The translations under genes and the position numbers were made by a program. A stretch of 64,000 nt of DNA from NCBI GenBank assembly GCA_963995505.1, contig OZ023198.1, forward strand, positions 13,135,141 to 13,199,140, written 5' to 3'. The notes under the pieces are model-generated. The model was given only the letters and a program-made list of their open reading frames with translations, was not told the DNA's origin and made no database searches. This stretch comes from Hypericum androsaemum. Lineage: Eukaryota > Streptophyta > Magnoliopsida > Malpighiales > Hypericaceae. How positions within the stretch are numbered: the first letter of the stretch is position 1; every line of letters begins with the position of its first letter. Below, one piece after another: positions 47,979 to 57,223 of the stretch.

Positions 47979-48153
47979 GTTTCTGCCTACTATGAGGCGC
48001 GGGCCCTCCACCTGGCGTCGTTGTGAGCGACTGGCTCGCCCAGGACCAGGCCTCCGTCGGCTTTAGCTGATGTCCTCCGGACCGACTTGGGGAGGCCGTT
48101 CAGCATCGTCGACGAGTTCAACGGGTGGCGGAAGCAGCCGGACCTCGCCGATT
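47979..48153 (+). pseudogene. Captured fragment resembling eIF2B-alpha N-terminus
   Basis: Reads VSAYYEARALHLAS, then after a frame change VSDWLAQDQASVGFS, then after another ADVLRTDLGRPFSIVDEFNG with WRKQPDLAD. This order fits the plant translation initiation factor eIF2B subunit alpha, as I recall it. Frame changes and the missing remainder make it a pseudogene. Upstream sequence with MEEIGLFHPRQPSKQQQEQS may be chimeric leader. Confidence 0.55.
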
Positions 48154-48300
48154 TAATCTCTCTCCGATTTGATCCTCAAGCACCAGGCCGCCTCACCATC
48201 TCCGCAAAGCCGAGGAAGAAGGAGCTCTCCGGGAGCACGTATCTGTGCCGCCGCTACTAAACCATCTTCCTCTGGCTTAGGTTTTTGGGTTTTCGAGGAT

Positions 48301-48417
48301 TTCGCGTGGCCGCCGGGGTTCAGGTTCTACCCGACGGATGATTTGCAAGAAGAAGCTCAAGCTCGGCATCATCCGCGAGACCGTTAAATATAAGTGGGAT
48401 CCCGAGGAACTTCCCGG
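48301..48417 (+). pseudogene. Captured NAC-like fragment
   Basis: WPPGFRFYPTDD matches NAC subdomain A. After a frame change, KYKWDPEELPG before GGTATTAAT resembles the end of the first NAC exon. The sequence between is scrambled. It is not a copy of the NAC gene at 26145, whose exon 1 reads differently. Confidence 0.5.
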
Positions 48418-48840
48418 TATTAATATCACTTAATCTCCTTTGCCCATAAATATCGTACCTTTTTGCCTTTGGTTGTTGTTTGCTTCTGGGTGTTTGTTGC
48501 GTGGAGGTTGAAGATGAATGGAAGAAGAGAGAGAAAGAGAGAGGGTGATAAGGATTTTTGGAAAAATAAAAAATAAATCTGGTACTAATTTGATAATTTA
48601 CCCACCACCACTTCAACATCGAGTAATCTGGTCACTACCATGTGGCAGTCCACGTAAGCACCTAGTCGATGCCGTTTTGACAAAAAATGGATGAACCGGG
48701 TCTGATAGACTTAAGTGGGAAAAATTGGAAAAAGTTGGATCGGTTCTATCGTTTTTAAACCACATGGTACTCAAGTAATAATCGGGAATACCACAGGGTA
48801 CTTATGTAGACTTTTCCCATAAAATTATACTATACTCTCT

Positions 48841-48943
48841 CAATTTCTTTATCCAATAAAAATATTAAGAGAGAGTTCATATTATTCTCACTCGCAATTT
48901 CTTTATCCAATAAAAATATTAAGAGAGAGTTCATATTATTCTC
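48841..48943. repeat. 54-bp-period tandem duplication
   Basis: 49 identical bases starting CAATTTCTTTATCCAATAAA occur at 48841-48889 and 48895-48943, directly outside TIR element 2. Confidence 0.93.
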
Positions 48944-48989
48944 GAGATAAGATACTGTAATCATCAAGTTGTACTCCTGATTTTTCTAT

Positions 48990-49255
48990 GTTTCTTCTCT
49001 TAATCATTTCGTTGTAACAAGCTGTAATTTGTTCATGTCTCCTTATTAAGTTAATAATACTTCTACTATTCTTTTATTTAAAAAATGAGTATACTGGTCA
49101 ACTCAAAATTGTAAATAAAGCCTACTGATCATCCTCAAATGAAGTAATTGTGGTTATAAAAATATTACTTTCTTATAAAATTAATACTAACTACTCCATA
49201 GGTTTCTCCTGTGATAAGAGAAAGTTATAAAAAGTAACTTTCATGAAATAAAATA
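48990..49255. repeat. Shared 3'-flank block, copy 3
   Basis: Matches the RLP1 3' flank (CGTTGTAACAAGCTGTAATTTGTT) and, more fully, 34550-34800. It ends exactly at the target duplication of TIR element 3. Confidence 0.75.
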
Positions 49256-50437
49256 GGGATAATTACTATCAGGCTCCTGGTGTTTGACATATTCGCCTCT
49301 CACCCTCCTGGTGTTCAAAAATTGATTAAAAAACTCCGTAGTTTGGAGAAATTATATTCTGAGGCCCCTCGATAATGTCATTCGACGTCATCGATCAATT
49401 TTTTAAGTAAATGACTTATATACCCTTACAAAAATTAATAAAAAATCAACCATCTTCTTTGGTTAGTCCCTGTTCTCCACGACACCAAGCCCAAAAACCC
49501 ATCTTCGTCCCTTGCCCAAAAACCATCTCTGACACCTCCGATTGAGATGGTACTCTTCGACGCCTCAGCTTGACATGGTACGCTCCGATGCCTCCGCTTC
49601 CGCTAACTAACTCTCCGACGAAGACCATCAGATGGGGGAGTTCTTCGGGTAGGTGAGGGGCTTTCAGATGGAGAGGGCCGGAGAGGGACTGGATCTTGGA
49701 GTTGGAGTCAGTGAGTGTAGACTTGAGGGATTCGACATTTGAGAGGAGAGATTGGAGGTCTTCGATAGCGAGTATGAAGTCAAGGCAGTGAGCCTTGCAG
49801 ACCTCCTCGATCTCGAACTCCTTGGAGCGGGCTAAGGCCTTCCGGACAATGAGGGAGATCTGGTTGCTTCGAAACATGGATGACGATGAGGTCTTCGCCT
49901 TCACTAAGTGGCTCTCGGAACATGGTTCAGGTTCGAGAAGGACAGAGGCGAGAAGGTGCAGGTTCGAGAATGTGCACGTTTGAGAAGGTGAGTTTTTTGG
50001 GTTTTCTACCTCCTCTCTGCGGTGGACATCGATGAAATTAATCGGCCCCCATGGCGTAGAATCGAAGTGTAGAATCGATTGGAGTTGGCCCTAATTGGGT
50101 TTTTGGATTCATGTTTTTTGTTTGGCTTGTCTAATTGGTATTTTAATTAGTGTTGTTAACTAGGTTTGGGTTGATATTAATTGAAGGTTTTTTGATGTTC
50201 TTGCAGAAGGAAGAAGATTTATGGGTTTGATTTTTAGGTTAGAAGAAGTTAGCTTTTTATTTTTTGAAGGGTATAACAGCCATTTCAATGACAAAAATGA
50301 AAAAAAATGTTGTTGACATCAGCGAGAGGCCTCAAAGTATAATTTCTCCAAACTATGAGAGTTTTGAATCGATTTTTGAACACCAGGGGGTGAGCGGCGA
50401 ATATGCCAAACACCACGGGCCTGGTAGTAATTATCCT
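49256..50437. mobile_element. Gene-capturing TIR element 3 (Pack-MULE-like)
   Basis: Ends GGGATAATTACTATCAGG and, on the other strand, AGGATAATTACTACCAGG; TIRs of about 180 bp include CTCCAAACTA.GGAG and GGCCTC. Perfect 9-bp target duplication AATAAAATA (49247-49255 and 50438-50446). The related flank at about 34766 reads CATGAAATAAAATCACAG with no insertion, acting as an empty site. It carries a SEC15-like fragment and no transposase. Confidence 0.88.
49600..49904 (-). pseudogene. Captured fragment of exocyst subunit SEC15
   Basis: Minus-strand frame has VRKALARSKEFEIEEVCKAH, then FILAIEDLQSLLSNVESLKS and TLTDSNSKIQSLSGPL. These match the N-terminal coiled-coil region of plant SEC15, a vesicle-tethering exocyst subunit of ~800 aa. 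Only about 75 residues are recognisable; the rest of the frame is unrelated, so it is a captured fragment. The frame is open and could be transcribed. Confidence 0.7.
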
Positions 50438-50497
50438 AATAAAATATCAATAATAATCTTATTTTTCTAAAAGATTTTCTAACTTATTTAGGATGAA

Positions 50498-51712
50498 ACT
50501 TTGGTCAGCCTCCCCCTAGGGTCCCTGGATTTTGGAAAATGATTTTTCCGTCCCTAATTTTTGATGATAATAGACTATCGGGTCCCTGGAGCCAGAATAT
50601 TCCATATTCTCCGGCGAACCCCCACTTAAAATGACCAAAATGCCCCTCCCATTTAAAAACAAAAAAATCATCTTTCTTCTCCCTTTTCCACGTAATCGTT
50701 GTCTTGTCCACATAATCGTCGTCGATTAAAAGGGTTCTTGTCCACTTAATTACCCTCCAGAATTAGGGTTCTTGTTCACGAAATTACCGCCTTGTCCACG
50801 TAATCGTTGTCGATTAAAATGGTATATAAGGGTTCTGGTGAAGACGAAGGAAGATGGTTCAGATCCGAGGGCTCCTCTTCAACCATGGGAGCTCCGGTGA
50901 TAGAGGCAAGCCGGCGCGTTCCTTGCCGACGAGATTGAAATAATTTTATCGTCGTCGTCGTCACCGGAGGAGAGCCTGGGTTTCCTGAAAATGGCAACGA
51001 TTGAACCTGGGGTTTTTGATTGGGATGATTGCGAAACACCAAAGGTTAACTAGATTTTTGATTGGGATGATTGAACCTGGGTTTCCCCGACTCCACTAAG
51101 TTTAACTAGAAATTTAAAAAAAATCAGCTTAATTAGATTGGGACGATTGCGACGGGGTGCACCGAATGGAAGCACTCACTATGAATTGGATTGGATTATG
51201 TTGTTTGATATGGATTTGTGGATCTGGGTCTTTTTTATTCGGGGAGGATCACTATGAATCTAGGTATTTATCTCGTTGCTTGATTTGTTTTGATCTCGTT
51301 GCTTGATTTATTTGGCCCAAGAAGATGAACGGAGTTTCCCATTGTCGATGATCGGCCGTGAAGCTCCAACGAGGGAGTGATGAAGAGGAAGGAAATAATT
51401 TTGTATTTAATTGGATGTTGTCTCTGGGTTGATTTAATTTCTGGAAAAGAAGAAGAGGGGAGTTGAAGAAGATGATGGGTGGGAGGAAGAAGGTGAAGGG
51501 GATGAAGAAGGATGTTTAAAAAAAAAAAATTAAGTGGGAGGGACATTTTGGTCATTTCAAGTGGGGGTTCGCCGGAGAATATAGAATATTCTGGCTCCAG
51601 GGACCCGAGAGTCTATTATCATCAAAACTTAGGGACGGAAAAATTATTTTCTAAAATCCAGGGACCTTAGGGGGAGGCTGACCAAAGTACAGGGACGTGA
51701 GGGTAATTTGCT
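50498..51712. mobile_element. TIR element 4, left terminus damaged
   Basis: 50498-50657 is the reverse complement of about 51531-51689, sharing ACTTTGGTCAGCCTCCCCCT, GTCCCTGGAGCCAGAATATT and CTCCGGCGAACCCCCACTT. The right end runs on about 23 bp further (ACAGGGACGTGAGGGTAATT), which has no left counterpart, and no target duplication is visible. The interior has GC-rich coding-like sequence on both strands that I cannot assign. No transposase. Confidence 0.75.
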
Positions 51713-52181
51713 CATTCTCCAAATTTATCAACATGTTCCACATACATGGAATAAATTACTTATAAATTAGACAAGCAATCCTTAAAATATTATTCAAAAT
51801 CATTAGATTTAAAATATATTTATTTATGAAAATGTCACTTTTTCTAAAAATTGAAATCGAGATTTATAGATTACTTTGACATTGTCTTGGAGGTCATTAA
51901 CTTGAAAAAAAATTTATAAGTACTTGCATCCAAAAGTTATAATCCTAGACTGCAACACATACAAGTTGCTTATCATGCATATTTTCAGATATTAGTAACA
52001 CAAGTGAAACCATTCTAAAAAAACAAATATAACGGAACAAATCTCAACATCTGGTCTTAATCTCTGCCAAGGTAATCACATCAATTTCGTCTATTATACG
52101 CCTTTCAATGTCAGAAAGCAACACCATCATGTTTATTGAATTTAAACTACCAATAATCACTAAGCATATGACGTGACAATT

Positions 52182-54112
52182 TTAGGCGTCCATTCCGTGC
52201 AACAAGAACGGGTAAACTTTGTCGCCCGGCTTGGACCACACAAACGACATTGGTCGTTCAAGAACGTGGTTGATGTTCTCAAATGTCAGCATGGGAACAA
52301 CATCAACGTCTCCATTCACCACTTGGATGAGACGAATGACAAAGCTTCCACATTGTAACCTGCATCAACAAAACTTTTAATAAAAAGCTGGAAACAAAAT
52401 AAAGAGAGAAAAAAAAATGAGAAAATAGCGACCTGAACTCTCCATCTTCTGATTGATCTCGCATATAATTGATTATTTTGTCGAGCCCCTTGATGGCAAT
52501 GAATTCCTAAGAGATAAGTCACATCAGAACAATATTCAGAACAGTCAAATAACAATCATGGAAACTTTCCAAAAAAAAACAATCAAGGGAACTTACAAAA
52601 AGATTGTGGTTGGAATATGCCAACACTGCAATCAGAGTATTCAAGCAAGCAATTCGAACCCTAATAGTTCTCTCCGACAGCAAACTAACCAAAATCTGCA
52701 ATTAAGATAGTTGATCGGTTAGTTACCCATCAAACCATTTAAACCACTAGTGCAACTACAAATTTGATGATAGAGCTACCTCAACAACTTTTTCCTCTGA
52801 ATCATGTTCTTTGCTTCTGGCATGGAGCTGGCAACAAAGTTCCAGTGCACGGAGAGCGGACAACACGTGTTCCTCCGGAACTTCAACACTCTTTTTGCTC
52901 AAGAAAGGAATAAGAAAGAATGATGCTGTCCATAACAGAGGGCTATTCAGTGTTCTTATGAGAGCTAAGGCCGCAAGGGTACTAATGGTCTTAGATTTAC
53001 TTAAGAAAATATTGAGTTCAATTCTAACAAATATAAAAAATACTATTTGGAGATCAACATCTAAAATAGCACTTGGCACTTTGAATATGAGAGCTTTCAA
53101 AAAAGTGCGCAAGGGTAGGCTGGTAGGTACCTGACACGTGAAGATTGGGACTGTCTTGGACTTGGGAGAAGAGGGTACTGGCGCCAGGGGTCTTACTGAT
53201 GGTTTCAAGGAAACCAACGAGTAGAGCAGGGGAGCAGTTGTCGGATATAGTCCCATTAAAGAAGTTGAAGCACAGCTCTCGACCCATGGCTTTTACATCT
53301 TTTGAGACTTGTTGGTCAGCAGATCCACGGGAGGGACACACCCTCGCCTGATTGACGTAGGTTCTTCTCAGCTTCACGGCTGGTAATCGGGAATCTTGGT
53401 TGACCTCCACAACCGGTGGTGGTGTCCGGTGATCGGATGTTTCACCGCATTGGCCGGTTGATTTTGATTTTGGAGTTTTCTGGGCGGTCAATATTGGAGC
53501 TTCCTGGGACAATTCTTCCCTTGTCACGATACATGTGAAAATTACATGCTTCTATGAAACGAAAATAGCGAGATCCAAGAGCAATAACCTACAATGACTG
53601 CAGGTGCATGTAATAATCACGGTATTCAGAATCGAATCCTTCCGATCAATAAAGTCTACGGAAATTTTAACAAAGTTACAAAAATTAAAAGGTACCAATA
53701 TATCTCTCCCCGAAGACTACCTCTACAGATTTGCATAATCGCATCAATGGATCCACAATCAATTTCGGTATACATCTACTTTCCAAAAAGAATCACATCG
53801 ATGGATCTCTCTAACAATTTCGGTATAATATGTTTAATCGAAATTAACATACATCTATTTTCGGGAAAAATCACATAAATGATTGTGAGATCCAAATTAG
53901 TTTTGGGTTACCAAATTAGCTGCTCCTAGTAGGGCAACCACCTTCTCTTCTTGTTGCTTAAGAGTGACGATCATGCCTTTGATTATTTCTCTGTTTCTCT
54001 GTCGTTCTCTATCCAAAATAGCCTCAAACTCTTTCTGCCACTCCTCAAAATTCTTTTCCATCTCGGCGTATTGGGTCTCAAGTTTCTTCGTTGTTTCAAA
54101 CAATCGCTCCAT
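52182..54112 (-). CDS. Coiled-coil plus ARM-like helical-repeat protein, copy D
   Basis: Six exons: 54112-53912, 53503-53131, 52925-52780, 52695-52597, 52506-52433 and 52359-52182, all GT-AG, phases 0, 1, 0, 0, 2, encoding 356 aa with no stops. Exon 1 is a highly charged helix (MERLFETTKKLETQYAEMEK through REIIKGMIVTLKQQEEKVVA), typical of a coiled coil. Exon 2 holds a polar linker (APILTAQKTPKSKSTGQCGE) and a helical part ending QVQDSPNLHVS. Exons 3-5 carry the family blocks LIPFLSKKSVEVPEEHVLSA, LELCCQLHARSKEHD, ILVSLLSERTIRVRIACLNT and EFIAIKGLDKIINYM. Exon 6 gives LQCGSFVIRLIQVVNGDVDV and ends LLHGMDA. The ATG is the first after an in-frame TAG upstream. Role unknown; the helical core suggests protein binding. 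Confidence 0.7.
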
Positions 54113-54209
54113 TTTTTCTGTTAATTCTACTCTTTCGATTCTCTGTTGCACTGTTCTCAGACTTTTTTTTTGTTTATTTTTAACTGAAGAGCGCTTTCTC
54201 AGTATCTAG

Positions 54210-55153
54210 AGATCATTTTCCGTAGTTATCGGTGATCCTTTTTTTTTGTTATTATAAAATTCATTGAAAGTGGATTTACATTAGATATTTTTATACGTAA
54301 ATTTTATTTATATACTAAAATTACAATTTCAAACTCTTGATCTATCCCGAATGCAGTATTCTCTCTGAAGAGGTTGTAGTATCCCTAATTCAATAAAATC
54401 CTGTACGAAAAAAATCGAGATAAAAAGAAGGATCTCGTGTTAACGTTACATATACACAATTGTACATTAAAAAGAATATAACACCCGAATCTTAAATAGA
54501 TTTCTACTGCAATTGACTAGATAGATAGGCCATTGCATTAAAAAATTAAAAGCCCCTCATCACAGGCCCTCATATGCGAGTATCTTCCCTTACAGAAGCC
54601 ACATGAGCTTCGTTATTCTCACCTCTGTTCTAGAAGATGAAAAAGTAATTGATGGGTAAGGAAGAATTATTCTTCTGAAAAATTTGTCGTAATTTAAAAG
54701 TTTTAACTGATTAATAATTAGATTAATTGATACAGTAAATATCAGATAGCGATCTCTGATATCCGTCGTGTTGCAAAGCACTTTGTAACTTTGGTGTACA
54801 TAAATAAAAATATATACCGATTAAGTGTTTTTTTCTGCTCGGTTTTTTCTAATGATTACAATCGTTCGGTGTTAGAGTTTTAACGAGGCCTATGGCTAAA
54901 ACTTCGTATGATGATTATGAAACTTGTAAATACTATTGTTATCAGTACAACTTTATCGATTAAAAATCCACAGCCATATAACAGAAGATGGGGGAAAAAA
55001 AGGAACAAAATGAGCAGCAATTAGCTGGATAACAACAAAAGCTTAAGTTTTTTTTATAAGAACAAAAGCTTAGGTTATTTCTACAAAAACAAAGGAAACT
55101 CAGGAAGAAGGCAGCACACGAGCAATTCCAAAAGTCTGTGAATTGGAATTCTG
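54210..55153. other. Intergenic, no gene seen
   Basis: AT-rich upstream region of copy D, extending to the 3' end of RLP2. No repeat edge or conserved frame was recognised. Confidence 0.45.
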
Positions 55154-55976
55154 CTAGCCTCGACGCCGAGTTTCATCCCATTGGCCTACACCTCTGACAA
55201 CGTTCCTCCTCCGCCTTCGCTTCTCTCCGAAGATCTTCACAATCCATATATGCTTCCTGGAATACACCAAGTAGCCAAGGCCATGTAATGATTGGAGCAC
55301 GATAATGGTGATTATTTGGTAGAAATTGGGAGAGAAGAAGAAGAAGAACGAAGATAGAAGAGAAGGAAAGCTGGAGCTTTCTTGATTAGGATCAAATGTC
55401 AGAATGGTCACTACAATTCTTAGCCTTTCTATTTATACCCGAAGCCCAATCTACACAATAAAGTCCGATGGACTCTCACCCATCTAATTCTAACCCATTA
55501 GACCGCCTCCGACTAATTTCCCGCGCAAACCCACCTGTCAACAACCAATAATTCTCTGCCACATCATCGATCCATTACAGGCCAATCCCAAAGGGAAATC
55601 AGCATACGTAGCCTATGGCAACAGGCATCCATTCGAAATCGAAGACCGAACCCTCATCATCAACATCGGACGTGGAAGGTGGCAGTAGAGGTGGATCCCC
55701 GCATTTCTTTGGCAATGGAGGCCCGCACAACGCAGGATTCCCCGAGTACGAATCATTCATGAAATTATCAAACTGGTTACCATGCGGTATGGTTCCTGTG
55801 AGATAGTTATCGGACGCGTTGAAGAAGGATAGGAAAGTGAGGCGTGCAAGCTCCGGAGGAATCTCCCCTGAAAGATTGTTACTTGAAAGATCCCACGCTT
55901 CGAGATCGGATAGATTCACCAATGAAGATGATATCATCCCAGTGAGGATATTGTTGGAAAGATTGAGCAGATGGAG
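55154..55976 (-). pseudogene. RLP2, C-terminal part
   Basis: On the minus strand, from the left edge of the copia insertion: LHLLN-type LRRs, LEAWDLSSNNLSGEIPPELA, LTFLSFFNASDNYLTGTIPH, the loop PALCGPPLPKKCGDPP, an acidic linker (DVDDEGSVFDFEW) and the start of the transmembrane helix (VAIGY). There a frame change and a 296-bp solo LTR interrupt it. The rest resumes at about 55283-55154 with LGYLVYSRKHIWIVKIFGEK and a tail ending DETRRRG. Very similar to the RLP1 C-terminus. Confidence 0.85.
55284..55579. mobile_element. Solo LTR inside the RLP2 membrane-helix region
   Basis: 296 bp with ends TGTAATG...CATTACA and perfect 5-bp target duplication GGCCA (55279-55283 and 55580-55584). It contains TATTTATACCCG, TATA-like on the plus strand. 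No internal element sequence remains. Confidence 0.85.
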
Positions 55977-56264
55977 TGTTGTGATTATAGCTTGATCACG
56001 CCTATGATCAAGCCTGCATCAATATGGAAGGGAATCTGCAAACATGGAAAGGAAGAAGGTGCGCCAAAATAGACAAGATCAAATCCCGAACTTCTCGCGT
56101 CTCCAACGGCTACTGCATCAATGTTATTTAGCTGTAATTGGTACAATTAGCTGTAATTAGAATATCTTGATTACCCCGGAATTACTCCCTCTTGATGTAT
56201 ATATACCTCTAAGGTCTGTCAATAATATACAAGTAATTATTATCATCATATCTCTGAATTTACA
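55977..56264 (+). repeat. 5' LTR of the RLP2-inserted copia element
   Basis: Starts TGTTGTGATTATAGC directly after RLP2 coding sequence and ends GAATTTACA before the primer site. GTATATATACC in its second half is a likely TATA box. Confidence 0.75.
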
Positions 56265-56326
56265 TATTATCAGAGCTCAAAATCCAGCATAATAGAAAGC
56301 TTATACATCTGCTAAATTGCAGTATC

Positions 56327-57220
56327 ATGGCTGACCACTCTAGTTCAAGCCTAAACAATTCCCATGTGATCGTTACTACCAGTCCAGGGAAGACCAATTT
56401 CAAGAAGATCTCTGAGGTTGAAGACAACACTGGGTTGAAAATAACTACAATGTCCTTTAACGGGAGCAATTACCTGTCATGGTCAAAGGCGATTAATATC
56501 GCTCTCCGTGGCACAGGAAGATTGGGATTTATTGATGGAAGCTTTACTGTTCCTCCTTCATCGGATCCCTCCTATGCTGAATGGAGCATGAATGATCAAT
56601 TGGTGATGTCATGGATTCTTTATTCCATAGAAGGTAATCTCCATGATCTCTTTAATTTTGCTGAAAGTGCAAAAGATTTGTGGGATTCTATCAAGGAATT
56701 ATACTCTCAACAAGAGAACCTCTATAGAGTTTTTGAGCTTAAAAAGAGCATCGCAGAGCTTCAAAAAGGCGAGAAGTCCTTTGTGGAGTACTTGAGCAAG
56801 CTAAAGATGATGTGGGATGAATTAGGATTGCTTAGACCAGCTACCATTGATCCCTTAATTCTCAAGAAGTGAGACGATGAAGACAAAATCTTCAAAATAC
56901 TTATGGGACTCGGATCCGAGTTCGAATCACTTCAAGAACAGATCTTGACTGCTGCTAATCTCCCTCCCCTCAACATGGTCTGTGCAAAGATTCAAAAGGA
57001 GGAAACACGAAAAAGACTGATGGGATCATTTCAAAAGAATGATCCAACTCCCGAGTCTAGTGCTTTCTTCAGCAATCAAGCAGGTTCTGCACATGCTGTT
57101 AAAAGATTCTTAAACGCTAGAGGTGGATCAAGTGCTAGAGGCCGAGGAGGAAGAACTGGGAGAACCAGCATCACGTGTGATCATTGTGGGAAGATGGGAC
57201 ATCCCCAAGAAAAGTGTTAG
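56327..57220 (+). pseudogene. Copia gag with two in-frame stops
   Basis: Open from MADHSSSSLNNSHVIVTTSP through MSFNGSNYLSWSKAINIALR to PLILKK, then a TGA at 56870. The same frame continues with DDEDKIFKILMGLG to the zinc knuckle CDHCGKMGHPQEKC, followed by TAG. The DUF4219/UBN2-like gag layout is complete apart from the stops. Confidence 0.8.
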
Positions 57221-57223
57221 ATT

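Larger units (their letters stand above)
47415..48818. mobile_element. Gene-capturing TIR element 2 (Pack-MULE-like)
   Basis: Inverted repeats of nearly 300 bp: left begins GGAAAAAGTCCACATAAGTA, right (reverse complement) GGGAAAAGTCTACATAAGTA, continuing through CGATAGAACCG.TCCAAC and the CACGTGG-type segment. The 9-bp target duplication ATAAAATTA is perfect (47406-47414 and 48819-48827), as expected for Mutator-like elements. The 1404-bp element has no transposase and carries pieces of at least two host genes. Its ends (AGTCCACAT.AGTACC) resemble those of TIR element 1. Confidence 0.88.
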
